DNA from: Nitrosomonas eutropha
GTDB taxonomy: Bacteria > Pseudomonadota > Gammaproteobacteria > Burkholderiales > Nitrosomonadaceae
Direction: 5' to 3'
DNA length: 56,259 nt
NCBI RefSeq assembly: GCF_003201195.1
Contig: NZ_QICQ01000016.1
Span: 1-56,259 of the forward strand
Below the pieces are notes generated by a model. The model had not been told where the DNA came from and made no database searches. It saw nothing but the letters and a program-made list of their open reading frames with translations. The position numbers and the translations under genes were made by a program. How positions within the stretch are numbered: position 1 is the first letter of the stretch; each line of letters begins with the position of its first letter. This document shows, one piece after another, positions 29,607 through 40,997 of this stretch.

Positions 29607-31082
29607 ATGAAAGAAAATCTGCTCAAGCAATTGCGGTTCTGTACCAATTTGCCTAGCCTGCCTTCTGTTGCGCTCAAGATTATTGATCTTGCCGGTAAAG
29701 CAGATACCAGCCTTACGCAGATCAATCATTATATCTCGCATGATCCTGCGCTTGCCGCCAAAATTATCAAGACAGCCAATTCCCCTCTGTATAAATCCAG
29801 ATATCCGATCAATAACATCAGCCAGGCTACCAATATTCTCGGAACTTACGGTGTTATTACAATAGCATTATCCTTCTTGCTGGCAGATTCTCTGATAAAA
29901 CAATCCAGAGAGAAGCTGGGCATGACTGGCAACAATAGCTTCTGGCGCCGCTCGATCACTTCTGCGCTGGCCAGTCGCACTTTGGGCAAACGTCTGGGAA
30001 TGGACAAAATACTGGATGATCTGTTCCTGGCCGGGCTGCTGCAGGATATTGGCATTCTCGCCTTTCACGCTCTCATGCCTGAGGATTACCCACCGGTATT
30101 TTCGCTTACTGAGGACCACAATGCCCTTCTGGAAGCTGAACGCCAAACATTCGATATAGGACATGACGAACTGGGCGCAGCATTACTTGAATACTGGAAA
30201 TTTCCCAGCTACGCACCTGCCGCCTGCCGGAGCAGCCATACTGCACCAGATATCCCTAATGCTGGCATCAACGAATGTGTTGCAGTATCTGGCTACATTA
30301 CGGATTATTTCCTGTCGCCTGACAAAAAAGAAAAAATTGATGAAACAACCCGCATAGCGGAGGCCTATTTGGGGCTCGACGGACATGCATTGATAGAAGT
30401 TCTGGAAGCCATGCAGAATGATCTGCACCATGTGGAAGAGCTATTTGAAATCACTATCCTGAACCCTGCCCACCTTGACAATATCATCACTGAGGCCCGA
30501 GAGTTACTGACAGTGCGAGCTATGATCAAAGTGCGCGAGCTTGAAGACAAAATTCAGCATGACGGCCTGACCGGCGCGCACAACCGCGCCTACTTCGATG
30601 GGGCATTCCGGAGTGAATTTCAGCTTTCAATTCAGCAGGGAACGTCTCTTGCTCTGGCAATGATTGATATTGACAACTACAAAACTTTTAACGATACCTA
30701 TGGGCATATTGCAGGAGACGGTGTGCTGGTAACTGTAGCCAAAGCTATTACTGATCAGATTCGTCAAACCGATATTTTCTGCCGGTATGGTGGTGACGAA
30801 TTTGCTCTGATACTCCCGGGCACGACTCTTTCGGCTGCACGTCACATCCTGGCAAGGGTCATGGAAAGTATCGCTACAATTGCCTATAAACCGAATGAAG
30901 CCAGTACTATCCGCATCACGGCTTCAATTGGCCTGGCTATCAATATGGATAAGGAAAAGTCTTTTGATCTCCAGAGTGAAATGCTGGAAGCAGCCGATAG
31001 AGCACTGTATGCCGCCAAGTATGCAGGTCGTAACCGGATTGTTGAATGGAATCCGGCGCTGACTTCACCCTTAAAAACCTGA
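29607..31082 (+). CDS. HDOD-GGDEF signalling protein (probable diguanylate cyclase)
   Basis: Residues about 8-215 form an HDOD domain (NLPSLPSVALKIIDLAGK, ISHDPALAAKIIKTANSP, LFLAGLLQDIGILAF). A linker with a helix (MIKVRELEDKIQHD) leads to a GGDEF domain from about 320. The catalytic motif GGDEF is intact at 395-399, and a product-inhibition I-site RQTD sits at 386-389, five residues ahead, so active cyclic-di-GMP synthesis with feedback is likely. There are no membrane segments, so it is cytoplasmic. A perfect TTGACA occurs at 29469-29474, but its -10 partner is poor. It is divergent from pepA and stands alone. Confidence 0.92.
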   Translation: MKENLLKQLRFCTNLPSLPSVALKIIDLAGKADTSLTQINHYISHDPALAAKIIKTANSPLYKSRYPINNISQATNILGTYGVITIALSFLLADSLIKQSREKLGMTGNNSFWRRSITSALASRTLGKRLGMDKILDDLFLAGLLQDIGILAFHALMPEDYPPVFSLTEDHNALLEAERQTFDIGHDELGAALLEYWKFPSYAPAACRSSHTAPDIPNAGINECVAVSGYITDYFLSPDKKEKIDETTRIAEAYLGLDGHALIEVLEAMQNDLHHVEELFEITILNPAHLDNIITEARELLTVRAMIKVRELEDKIQHDGLTGAHNRAYFDGAFRSEFQLSIQQGTSLALAMIDIDNYKTFNDTYGHIAGDGVLVTVAKAITDQIRQTDIFCRYGGDEFALILPGTTLSAARHILARVMESIATIAYKPNEASTIRITASIGLAINMDKEKSFDLQSEMLEAADRALYAAKYAGRNRIVEWNPALTSPLKT

Positions 31083-31169
31083 TCGCACCTACCCGGCCGA
31101 TATTCATATAGTACGACATTCCATGTATAGTGCCTGCATTCGTCACTTAATCAAATTAAAATAATTCTC

Positions 31170-32000
31170 ATGAATCTTATTATTCAAGGTACAGATATAC
31201 AGAACAATGATTTACGGGCAATTGCCAAACTCGCACAAGCCAGTCAGATTGATCGCATCACCGGGGAAGCTTTCCGGATGATAAATGCTCAACTGCATCC
31301 GGATATTCCTGACTATTGTGAAGAGACCAACCTGGATCATGCTTTTGTTCCGGCAGGCAAAAAATTAAGCGATTTTGGTTTAATCTCTATGGATATGGAT
31401 TCAACCCTGCTCGCCATCGAATCCATTGATGAAATTGCCGACATGCACAATGTCAAACCGCAGGTTTCCGCCATTACTCAGAGCACTATGCGCGGAGAAA
31501 TCAGTTTTGCCGAAAGCCTTATCCGCCGTACCGCCCTGCTTGAAGGGCTGCCACAGGAAGCACTACAGAAGGTTTACGATGAGCGCGTGCGATTGAGCCT
31601 GGGGGCTGAAAAAATGCTGCAACGCATGCAATCCGCTGGTATTAAGACCATGGTAATCTCGGGCGGCTACACTTTCTTCACCGATCGGGTCAAAGATCGG
31701 CTCGGGCTGGATTATGCATTCGCCAATACTTTTGAAGTACAGGATGGGAAACTGACCGGACGAGTGTTGGGCAACATTATCGGTTCATCCGGCAAGGGAG
31801 AAATCTTGAAACGGATACGGGATGAGCTCGGCCTCAGGAAAGATCAGGTCATTGCTGTCGGCGATGGCGCCAATGATCTGAAAATGCTGGAAGAATCAGG
31901 AGTTGGCATTGCCTTTCATGCAAAACCTGTATTAAAGGAAAAAGCAACCTTTTCTCTTAATCACGTCGGTCTCGACGGTATCCTCAACCTGTTTGAGTAA
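31170..32000 (+). CDS. serB: Phosphoserine phosphatase
   Basis: This HAD-family enzyme makes the last step of serine synthesis. The 276-residue protein has motif I DMDST at residues 75-79 (nucleophile Asp75), motif II around VISGGYTFF, and motif III plus metal Asp in AVGDGANDLKML. The first 70 residues form a short N-terminal domain, as in the larger proteobacterial SerB. It is convergent with malic enzyme, with a GC-rich hairpin in between. Confidence 0.95.
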   Translation: MNLIIQGTDIQNNDLRAIAKLAQASQIDRITGEAFRMINAQLHPDIPDYCEETNLDHAFVPAGKKLSDFGLISMDMDSTLLAIESIDEIADMHNVKPQVSAITQSTMRGEISFAESLIRRTALLEGLPQEALQKVYDERVRLSLGAEKMLQRMQSAGIKTMVISGGYTFFTDRVKDRLGLDYAFANTFEVQDGKLTGRVLGNIIGSSGKGEILKRIRDELGLRKDQVIAVGDGANDLKMLEESGVGIAFHAKPVLKEKATFSLNHVGLDGILNLFE

Positions 32001-32006
32001 ATCAAT

Positions 32007-32033
32007 CCCCTGCTTTATACCGTAAGGCAGGGG
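32007..32033. terminator. GC-rich hairpin between convergent serB and malic enzyme genes
   Basis: CCCCTGC (32007-32013) and GCAGGGG (32027-32033) form a strong stem that extends inward by a few A-T pairs. It sits seven bases after the serB stop and just before the end of the convergent malic enzyme gene. Neither side has a clear T-tract, so a bidirectional transcription end is likely but not certain. Confidence 0.5.
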
Positions 32034-32048
32034 GACACCACTCCTGTT

Positions 32049-33659
32049 TCAATAGCCGGGTTCATAGATCAAAGCTTGCACATTTGCTTCCAGATCCTCA
32101 GGCAGATTTCCACCCGCCAGGCTATCCTGCCAAGCCACCTGACAAACTTTGATGGCAATGCCCTGTGAAATATCGCGTACCCGGGCAATATCCGGATAAA
32201 TTGATCCACGCTCGATTTCCCCAGACAAAACACGATTTGCCAATTCTTCAGCAGCAACCAGAAACATACGTTCAACCACCAGACGCGCACGGCTGGCCAT
32301 GACACCTAACCCGATTCCAGGATAGATATATACATTGTTTCCCTGCGCCGGGTAATGGGTTCGTTTATTAAATGTTACCGGCGCAAACGGGCTGCCGCTG
32401 GCAAAAATAACCCGTCCTTCACTCCACCGGTAAGCCTGTTCAGCAGTACATTCCGTATGCGAAGTTGGATTGGAAAGCGCAATAATCACGGGGCGTTCCT
32501 GGCAACGGGCCATCTCGCGAATAACTGCTTCATTGAACGCACCCGCTGTTCCTGTTGCGCCAATCAGCACATCCGGCTGGATAGCGGTAATCGCATCAAC
32601 GAAACTCATTGCCTCACGTTCGCTCACAAACGGACAAATACGCGGTTTAATCAGCTCATGTGCAGCTGTCACCAAACCCCGTCTATCAACAAAACTAATT
32701 CTAGAGTGAGCCTCGGCCTCACCCAGTCCGGCCGCCTTGAATGCCGGCAGCAGCAATTCGGCCACACCGGTTGCAGCAGATCCAGTTCCCAGTAACATGA
32801 TTTTCAGATCAGCAAACGATTTGTGTGTAATCCGGCAGGAAGCATAGATACCCGCCAGCGTCACTGCAGCTGTGCCTTGAATATCATCATTGAAACACCG
32901 AACTGATGCGGCATAGCGATCCAGCAAGGTAAATGCATTCCGACTGCTGAAATCCTCAAACTGGATCAACGCATCCGGATACCGATGCTGTACCGCTTCC
33001 ACAAATTCATCCACCAGCGATAGATAATCCTGTCCGACCAGCCGGGGATAGGGATAACCCAGATAGAGCGGATCCTCTCGCAGTGCCTGATTACCGGTTC
33101 CAACATCCAGCATGACCGGCATACATCGATCGGGATAAATCCCGGCACAAGCTACATACAGAGATATTTTGCCGATTGGTATTCCCATACCATTTGCTCC
33201 CAAGTCACCCAGGCCAAGAATTCGCTCGCCATCTGTAACAACGATAATTTGCACATCGGTTTCTGGCCAGTTTTTGAGCCGGGATATAATTTCCCCGCGA
33301 TCTTCCGGCGTAATGTAAAACCCTTGCGGCTTTCTGAAAATATGTGAAAGCTTTACACAAGCCTCGCCCACAGTGGGCGTATAGACCAATGGCATAATTT
33401 CACCAATATGATCGACCAGAGTGCGGTAAAACAGCTGTTGGTTGCGTTCGAGCAGATCATTCAGATAAATGTATTTTTCGATATTGCTGCTTTTGTTGCG
33501 CAGATTGGCCAGTACCCGTTGCTGCTGTTTTTTAATATCCGTCACGCCGTATGGCAGTAACCCTTGCAAGCCGTAATGTTCACGCTCCTCTCGGGTGAAA
33601 GCGGTGGATTTGTTCTGCACCGGATCGTTCAGTAATGTCTTGCCATATAATGATTTCAT
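32049..33659 (-). CDS. maeA: NAD-dependent malic enzyme
   Basis: The enzyme oxidatively decarboxylates malate to pyruvate. The 536-residue protein belongs to the large, eukaryote-like malic enzyme class: PLVYTPTVGEAC near residue 90, GLGDLGANGMGIPIGK, the catalytic/metal segment FEDFSSRNAFTLLDRY, CFNDDIQGTAAV, and the NAD-binding LLGTGSAATGVAELL. Family membership points to NAD, but NADP use is not excluded. It is monocistronic. Together with the malate thiokinase genes at 19.7-21.8 kb it gives a second outlet for malate. Confidence 0.92.
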   Translation of the reverse strand: MKSLYGKTLLNDPVQNKSTAFTREEREHYGLQGLLPYGVTDIKKQQQRVLANLRNKSSNIEKYIYLNDLLERNQQLFYRTLVDHIGEIMPLVYTPTVGEACVKLSHIFRKPQGFYITPEDRGEIISRLKNWPETDVQIIVVTDGERILGLGDLGANGMGIPIGKISLYVACAGIYPDRCMPVMLDVGTGNQALREDPLYLGYPYPRLVGQDYLSLVDEFVEAVQHRYPDALIQFEDFSSRNAFTLLDRYAASVRCFNDDIQGTAAVTLAGIYASCRITHKSFADLKIMLLGTGSAATGVAELLLPAFKAAGLGEAEAHSRISFVDRRGLVTAAHELIKPRICPFVSEREAMSFVDAITAIQPDVLIGATGTAGAFNEAVIREMARCQERPVIIALSNPTSHTECTAEQAYRWSEGRVIFASGSPFAPVTFNKRTHYPAQGNNVYIYPGIGLGVMASRARLVVERMFLVAAEELANRVLSGEIERGSIYPDIARVRDISQGIAIKVCQVAWQDSLAGGNLPEDLEANVQALIYEPGY

Positions 33660-33720
33660 GATATTTTCCTGGTCAGGATGTGTTGGATATCACCATCCTC
33701 TTGATTACGTCCCAAAGCGG

Positions 33721-34745
<1,025 letters not shown>

Positions 34746-34747
34746 TC

Positions 34748-35668
34748 ATGACTTATACCAGACAGCCCAATAACACTACCATCCTCCAGGCAGGGGAAGA
34801 ATTGCGCACCTTGCGTGATTTGTTGCGTTTTGCAGTAAGCTATTTCAACCGATCCGATCTTTTCCTGGGACACGGTCTGCCGACTGCTTATGATGAAGCA
34901 GCGCTTCTGATTATGCACGCACTGTATCTGAACGCTGATCAGCTGGATCTTTTTATGGATGCCATGCTTACATACAATGAGCGTGATCAGGTTCTCCGTA
35001 TCATTGAACGACGTGCCAGGGAAAAAATACCGGTTGCCTATCTGACGCACGAAGCCTGGCTGGGTGATTTTAATTTCTATGTTGATGAACGTGTCATCAT
35101 ACCGCGTTCATTTATTGCTGAATTGCTACATGATCGCCTGTCTCCCTGGGTAATAGATCCACATGACATCAATTCAGCACTTGATTTATGCACTGGCTCC
35201 GGCTGTCTCGCCATTTTACTGGCACACGCCTTTGAGCAGGCACAAATCGATGCTGTGGATATTTCTTCCGATGCACTGGACGTGGCATCCATAAATATCA
35301 GAAATTATGATCTGATGAACCGGATCAACCTGATCCATGCGGATCTTTTCACCAGGCTGCAAGGTAAAAGATACGATCTAATCATCAGTAATCCTCCCTA
35401 TGTCAATGCTGTATCCATGGCAATGCTCCCTGAAGAATATCGCCACGAACCCGCTATCGCCCTGGCAGGCGGACTTGATGGGCTGGATATTGTTCACCGA
35501 ATTCTCAGAGAAGCAGCCGACCATCTGACCGAAAACGGCTTGCTGATCATGGAAATCGGCCACAATCAAGCCGAAATCGAGCAAGCATTTCCCCAGCTGT
35601 CCTGTACCTGGTTGGAAGCCAGTGCAGGAGATCAGTTTCTTCTAATGGTGAGACGATGCGACTTGTAA
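34748..35668 (+). CDS. prmB: 50S ribosomal protein L3 glutamine methyltransferase
   Basis: This SAM-dependent enzyme methylates a glutamine of ribosomal protein L3. The 306-residue protein has an N-terminal helical domain, LCTGSGCLAILLAHAF as the SAM-binding loop near residue 147, and the catalytic NPPY at 215-218. The IPRSFIAELL stretch separates PrmB from the related release-factor methylase PrmC. L3 itself is encoded at 55 kb in this window. It is convergent with rluB. Confidence 0.92.
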   Translation: MTYTRQPNNTTILQAGEELRTLRDLLRFAVSYFNRSDLFLGHGLPTAYDEAALLIMHALYLNADQLDLFMDAMLTYNERDQVLRIIERRAREKIPVAYLTHEAWLGDFNFYVDERVIIPRSFIAELLHDRLSPWVIDPHDINSALDLCTGSGCLAILLAHAFEQAQIDAVDISSDALDVASINIRNYDLMNRINLIHADLFTRLQGKRYDLIISNPPYVNAVSMAMLPEEYRHEPAIALAGGLDGLDIVHRILREAADHLTENGLLIMEIGHNQAEIEQAFPQLSCTWLEASAGDQFLLMVRRCDL

Positions 35669-35697
35669 GCGTAGAAAGGAATTTGTCTGGAAGCGAG

Positions 35698-36516
35698 CTA
35701 ACTGATCAGCGCCAGTAATCGTTCGACTTCTGTATCGACCAGCTCCAGCCACATACCGCGCTTAAGTCTGGGCGGGAGATTAACGGGGCCAAACCTGACA
35801 CGCATCAGGCGGCTGACTGTTATCCCCAGCGCTTCGAACATTCGGCGAACCTCACGGTTTCTACCTTCTTTCAGTACGATGCGATACCAGTGATTCGTTC
35901 CCAGCCCACCTTCATCAAGCAACTGATCAAATTTTGCTGAACCATCTTCCAGTTCAATACCAGTAGTCAAATGAGTAATTTGTTCCGGGGACAGCTCCCC
36001 AACAATGCGAACTGCGTACTCCCGTTCCATCTGGTAACGCGGATGCATCAGGCGATTGGCCAAGGCGCCGTCGGTTGTAAAAATAAGCAATCCGCTGGTA
36101 TTAAAATCCAGCCTGCCTATTGCTATCCATTTGGAAGACTGAATGTGCGGCAATTTATCGAATACCGATAGCCGCCCCTGTGGATCACGCGCACTGACAA
36201 TTTCCCCCTCCGGCTTGTGGTAAATGATAATCCGTGGCAAAAGTGCAGGCATGCTAAGTCGGATAATTCTTCCATCAATCCGTATCTTATCCCCGAGCCC
36301 AGCTCGATCGCCGAGTTTTGCCGTCGTATTATTGATACTCACACGACCGGCTGCAATCATGGCTTCAATTTCCCGTCGGGAACCCAAGCCATTGCGTGCC
36401 AGCAACTTCTGTAACCTGTCAGTTTCGGCAGGAGGTGCAGCGCTGAGGTTCTTCGAGGCAGGAGGTGATCTGTGCGTGCGCCTGGGCTTTTGATTCTTTA
36501 GCCGATTAACCGACAT
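35698..36516 (-). CDS. rluB: 23S rRNA pseudouridine synthase (RluB type)
   Basis: An N-terminal S4 RNA-binding domain (RLQKLLARNGLGSRREIEAMI) precedes an RsuA/RluB catalytic domain with GRLDFNTSG, catalytic Asp137, and EGRNREVRRMFEALG. At 272 residues, with a basic Lys/Arg/Pro-rich start, it resembles RluB, which modifies U2605 of 23S rRNA. RluF or RsuA relatives are less likely by length and motifs. It ends 29 bases from convergent prmB. Confidence 0.9.
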   Translation of the reverse strand: MSVNRLKNQKPRRTHRSPPASKNLSAAPPAETDRLQKLLARNGLGSRREIEAMIAAGRVSINNTTAKLGDRAGLGDKIRIDGRIIRLSMPALLPRIIIYHKPEGEIVSARDPQGRLSVFDKLPHIQSSKWIAIGRLDFNTSGLLIFTTDGALANRLMHPRYQMEREYAVRIVGELSPEQITHLTTGIELEDGSAKFDQLLDEGGLGTNHWYRIVLKEGRNREVRRMFEALGITVSRLMRVRFGPVNLPPRLKRGMWLELVDTEVERLLALIS

Positions 36517-36569
36517 GAATATAAGTCCTGTGTTGTAGTCGGTCTGTCAAAAACACGCAGCCAAACAAT

Positions 36570-36896
36570 TTAGAAAGGAAATTTCATTCCTGCCGGCAAT
36601 CCCAGGCCACTGGTTACACTCGCCATATGTTCCTGTGTTGCAGCTTCTACCCGACGTACGGCATCATTCATCGCAGCTGCCACCAGATCTTCGAGCATTT
36701 CCTTATCATCTCCGATCAGGCTGCTATCGATATTGATCCGCTTTACATCATGGCGACAAGTCATGATCACTTTAACCATACCTGCTCCTGCCTGGCCCTC
36801 AACCTCAATCGTTGCCAGCTTTTCTTGCATAGCCTTCATGTTTTCCTGCATTTGCTGGGCCTGCTTCATCAGATTGCCCAAATTGGCTTTCATCAA
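36570..36896 (-). CDS. YbaB/EbfC family nucleoid-associated protein
   Basis: This small DNA-binding dimer of 108 residues has the family's [21 protein letters not shown] helix, then [23 protein letters not shown] and a C-terminal [13 protein letters not shown]. It begins at ATG 36896 or 36893. It follows dnaX by 13 bases, the conserved dnaX-ybaB pair, usually with recR next; here rluB follows instead. Confidence 0.94.
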
Positions 36897-36909
36897 TTTA
36901 CAATCTCCG

Positions 36910-38493
36910 TTAATTAATTGGTTTAATGGAATAAATATTCAATTTTGCGTCAAATTGTTCGATCAGTTCCTGAACATAAGGATCCGATTTAATCGCCTCA
37001 ACTGCCTGGGATTGCTTTGCGAGCTTATCGCGATCCTGTAATATAGCTGGAGTAACACCAGTAATACTCCCCAGCGAAAAAATCACTTCAACGGGTTTCC
37101 CAAAATGAGACTCCAGTTGAAATTTCAACTTGTCCTGATAGGATTTTTCCAGCAGATGTTTGTGCATTTCTGCCACACACAATTCTATTCTGTTTGCAGA
37201 GAAGTGTTTTGCTTCACTGTACTGTGCCAGCATCCGTGTCATCCCACTCAATTCCAATTGGTTTACCAGCGCAAGCCAGGCGTCATTCGGAGAATCGTTC
37301 TCTATTGATTTTTCCTGCTTCCTGGAATCTGCAGGCAGCTCAGATTTAATTTTCCGAGTGATATTGGCATTGGTACTTGCGTGCACCGGATGACTGGATT
37401 GTTGAGAATGAGGCATAAAGGCCAGCATCCGCATTAATGTCATGGTAAAACCACTGTACTCATCCGGAGCCTGACCAAGATCAGCACGCCCGTGCAATGC
37501 AATCTGATAAAACAGTTGAATATCCTCGGGCGTGAAACATTTTACCAAGGCGAGCAACCTGTCACTCTCCGGCTGTTCTTCATCAAGCATCTGTGGAACG
37601 GTCTGAACTATTGCCAACCGGTGTAGCAATGCTGCCAGATCCTGCAAGGCAGAATCAAATGATACACTCGCCGCTTCTAGCTGATCAGCAATAGCTAACA
37701 ATGCCGCTCCATCCTGCTCCGCCAGTGCTTCCAGTAATGCGAACAAATGATCCTGATCCAGCGCTCCCAGCATCACACGAGTATTTTTTTCATCCACTGT
37801 GGCGTTACCGAGTGCAATGGCCTGATCTAGCAGGCTCAGAGCATCACGCAAACTTCCTTTCGCAGCTTTTGCCAGCAACTTCAAGGCAGTCGCATCCGCC
37901 ACAATTCTCTCCATGGAGAGAATCTCGGACAGACGCGTCACGATCAGAGAAGGAGGTATCTGCTTCAAATTGAACTGCAGACAACGAGATAATACAGTAA
38001 CAGGTATTTTTTGAGGATCGGTGGTGGCAAGAATGAATTTGACATGCTCTGGCGGTTCTTCCAAGGTTTTGAGCATTGCGTTAAATGCTGACTTGGAAAG
38101 CATATGCACTTCATCGATCAGATAGACTTTGTACCGTGCCGTAACTGGTGCATATTGTGCGTTATCCAGTAGCTCACGCATGGCATCCACTTGTGTATTG
38201 GATGCTGCATCCAGCTCAATCAGATCAACAAAATTTCCTTGATCAATTGCCAGGCAAGCCGCACACTTGCCGCAAGGTGTGGCAGTAACTCCCTGTTCAC
38301 AATTCAGGGCCTTTGCCAAGATTCTGGCTACCGTTGTCTTGCCAACCCCGCGCGTACCCGTAAACAAGTATGCGTGGTGCAACCGGTTTTGCTCCATTGA
38401 GTTGACCAGTGCTCTTACAACGTGTTCTTGTCCAACCAGCCCCGTGAAGTCTTTGGGGCGCCATTTGCGGGCAAGTGCCTGAGAATCCGTCAA
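36910..38493 (-). CDS. dnaX: DNA polymerase III subunits gamma/tau
   Basis: This clamp-loader ATPase of 527 residues has Walker [10 protein letters not shown] at 46-54 and four zinc-binding Cys (65, 74, 77, 80). It also has Walker B/DExx [10 protein letters not shown], sensor 1 [22 protein letters not shown], then domain III and a shorter tau-specific C-terminus with a Ser/Lys-rich linker. No clear programmed-frameshift site was found at the gamma boundary. It is followed by ybaB and preceded by the SRP RNA. Confidence 0.95.
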
Positions 38494-38578
38494 GGTTTTT
38501 TATCGAGAAGAGATTATTACAACCCGGATTTATTATGAAGCTGCAAAGAAACAGACTCTGCAATCTGTATAAAGACAG

Positions 38579-38678
38579 GTGGCGAGCCGAACCCCCGGCA
38601 CTTGTAAAAAATAGCTGTGGCTGCTTCCTTCCGGATCTGACCAGATTCACTATCTTACAATGCGGGGAGGCCCGCCAT
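38579..38678 (-). ncRNA. ffs: Signal recognition particle RNA (4.5S type)
   Basis: The minus strand carries the conserved SRP core: the GGTCAGATCCGGAAGG apex region, with the A-rich GCAGCC side, forms the Ffh-binding site. The ends pair through GGCGGGCCTCCCCGC and GCCGGGGG...GGCTCGCC. The length of about 100 bases fits the short bacterial form; exact ends are estimated. It lies 85 bases upstream of dnaX on the same strand. Confidence 0.92.
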
Positions 38679-38855
38679 GCGCTCATTCTACCTTAAGATA
38701 GCACCTGAATACAGTATGTTTCAGACTACATAATAAAAAAATAGAACAACGCCGTAACTGCAAAGCAAGCAACTGCCATCAGAAACCTTACAGAAATAAG
38801 AATACCGTGGCCGGATTATAAAATCTCCCTTAAGATCCACCGTAGCTTTTCCGGT

Positions 38856-39275
38856 TTAACTGAGTCTTATGATCCGCGTACCTGCCAGCTTATCATGCAG
38901 AAATTGCCGGTCACGATTAAATAAAGCCCACAGCAATCCAAATCCCAGAAAACTAATGCCTATTACAGCCATGAGGTAGCGCACCATCGCCTGTTGCATA
39001 GTAACTTTTCCACCATTCTCAGAAACAAGTCGTAACTTCCAGGTTTGCATGGCCAGCGTTTGGCCACCATGGGTCCAGAACCAGATGAAATAGATACCAC
39101 CAATACACAATAGATAAAACTGAAACAAGGGCCTAAAGTATTCAGCTGATGTATCCCGAAAAACGAGGTGGAACAGGAAGGCCGCGATAAACCATACACC
39201 CAGCAGCAACAAAAATTCGTAAGCCAGCGCCAGTATACGACGCCCAAACCCCGGTATTGATCCTTCCATCAGCAT
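38856..39275 (-). CDS. RDD family membrane protein
   Basis: The 139-residue protein has the RDD signature arrangement: GFGRRILALAYEFLLLLG at the start (Arg in the first helix), a second helix pair (FQFYLLCIGGIYFIWFWT), GGQTLAMQTWKLRLV, and the closing FNRDRQFLHDKLAGTRII. It is an inner-membrane protein of unknown activity; relatives have been linked to ion or solute exchange. It lies just downstream of heme A synthase on the same strand, 88 bases away. Confidence 0.9.
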   Translation of the reverse strand: MLMEGSIPGFGRRILALAYEFLLLLGVWFIAAFLFHLVFRDTSAEYFRPLFQFYLLCIGGIYFIWFWTHGGQTLAMQTWKLRLVSENGGKVTMQQAMVRYLMAVIGISFLGFGLLWALFNRDRQFLHDKLAGTRIIRLS

Positions 39276-39363
39276 ATTCTCTTGTACCGGTTATTGATTC
39301 TTTCCCAAGGTTTCATCTACTAAAAAGAGGCGTATCACCATTAGAAAAAACACATATTTACCG

Positions 39364-40434
39364 TCAGGATAGCTTACGACAAACCCACAATGCAGCAGTG
39401 AATAACAGCACAGCACCAGCCTGGTGTGCTGTAGCAAACGTCAGGGGAACCGACAATAATAACGTCGTAATCCCAAGCCCTGCTTGAATGAGCAACATCA
39501 ACAGCAGGAGATGACAAGCCAAGCGACCAGAATAAGACAATGATAACTGTTTTGCCTTGAACCAGAACCATGGTATAGAAAAAATAAGCAACCAGGCAAT
39601 CAAGCGGTGGTCAAATTGTACTGTAGTGATGTTATCAAAAAAGTTTCGATACCAAGGTTCCAGCACAAACATAGCGGGAGGAATCAGAAAGCCGTCCATC
39701 AAGGGAAATGTGTTATACGCCCTCCCGGCATGAATACCCGCTACCAATCCTCCGGACAATACCATAACGAATATCAGTCCAGTCAGCATCCAGGCAAACT
39801 TTTTAAGTTTATGTACGGATACCGGGTCTGACAAATGAGTATTTAAGGGAGAAATCAATCCGGTAGCCACCCAGAACATAGCAGCATAAATAACAAAAGC
39901 GAGACCAAGGTGTGCAGTCAGCCGATACTGACTGACATAAACATTATCTGCCAGTCCACTCATAACCATATACCAGCCCATTAACCCTTGCAAAGCACCA
40001 AGCGCGAATATACCCAGCAGCTTTAAACCAAGTAAACGATCAATCCGTTTGCGCACCATGAAATAGACAAATGGTATGAAATAAACCAGACCAATCAGGC
40101 GACCAAGCAAACGATGAAAATATTCCCACCAGAATATTCCCTTGAATTCATCCAGCGTCATACCTTTATTAACTTGTTCGTATTGAGGTATCTGACGGTA
40201 CTTCTCCAGCAATACTTCCCAATCTTCCTGGCCAATAGGTGGAATCGTTCCAACTATTGGCTTCCATTCAACGATCGATAGCCCGGAACCTGTCAGACGC
40301 GTTACTCCACCCACAACAATCATGGCAAACACCAACGCACAGCAAATCAGCAACCAGATAGCAATAGGCATATGATTTTGAGTATATTTATCAGAAATTG
40401 CCGAAGGAACGGAGTTAGATGAATTTGTTTGCAT
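39364..40434 (-). CDS. Heme A synthase (COX15/CtaA)
   Basis: This inner-membrane enzyme oxidises the C8 methyl of heme O to make heme A for aa3-type cytochrome oxidase. The 356-residue protein has about eight helices and conserved His residues in [35 protein letters not shown] and [27 protein letters not shown] is the usual start of the mature core. Size and motifs fit the long proteobacterial CtaA. No oxidase or ctaB genes are nearby; smpB lies upstream. Confidence 0.93.
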   Translation of the reverse strand: MQTNSSNSVPSAISDKYTQNHMPIAIWLLICCALVFAMIVVGGVTRLTGSGLSIVEWKPIVGTIPPIGQEDWEVLLEKYRQIPQYEQVNKGMTLDEFKGIFWWEYFHRLLGRLIGLVYFIPFVYFMVRKRIDRLLGLKLLGIFALGALQGLMGWYMVMSGLADNVYVSQYRLTAHLGLAFVIYAAMFWVATGLISPLNTHLSDPVSVHKLKKFAWMLTGLIFVMVLSGGLVAGIHAGRAYNTFPLMDGFLIPPAMFVLEPWYRNFFDNITTVQFDHRLIAWLLIFSIPWFWFKAKQLSLSYSGRLACHLLLLMLLIQAGLGITTLLLSVPLTFATAHQAGAVLLFTAALWVCRKLS

Positions 40435-40443
40435 AAATATTAA

Positions 40444-40893
40444 TCAGGAATGGCGCATACGCAACAAGCGCTGCTTATCACGTTCCCATTCTTTACGTTT
40501 CTCACTTTCACGTTTATCGTATTGCTTTTTTCCCTTGGCAAGGCCAATTTCCAGTTTGATTTTACCTGCTTTATAATGCATATCTAAGGGAACCAGAGTA
40601 TAGCCCGCACGCTCTACTTTGCCGATGAGTTCTTTGATCTGGAAAGCATGCAACAACAGTTTGCGTGTTTTTACGGGGTCAGGATTAACATGTGTCGATG
40701 CTGTCGGCAGCGGACTAATATGACATCCTATAAGAAATAACTCACCCCTGCGGATAACTATGTAAGCTTCTTTTAACTGAACCCGACCGGCACGAATTGC
40801 CTTAACCTCCCATCCTTCCAGCACAATGCCGGCTTCATATTTTTCTTCAATGAAATAATCGTGGAAAGCCTTTTTGTTTTGTGCAATGCTCAT
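40444..40893 (-). CDS. smpB: SsrA-binding protein
   Basis: This tmRNA partner in trans-translation is 149 residues long. It begins [21 protein letters not shown] and carries [20 protein letters not shown], then [24 protein letters not shown], and a basic C-terminal tail that is disordered until it enters the ribosome. It is divergent from ratA with 104 bases between, the common smpB-ratA arrangement. The ssrA gene is not in this window. Confidence 0.96.
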
Positions 40894-40997
40894 TCAAAAC
40901 AGCTGGAAGAAAATATATGCATATAAAAATATTTGATTAGCGCATTAGTGTATCAGTTTTCTGTATCTTTACACCCAGACTATGAGAATACAACATT

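Noticed and set aside
37784..37790. A7 run in dnaX as a programmed frameshift site for the gamma subunit
   Set aside because: It falls within the clamp-loader core (about residue 235), far upstream of the expected gamma end, and no stimulatory hairpin was evident.
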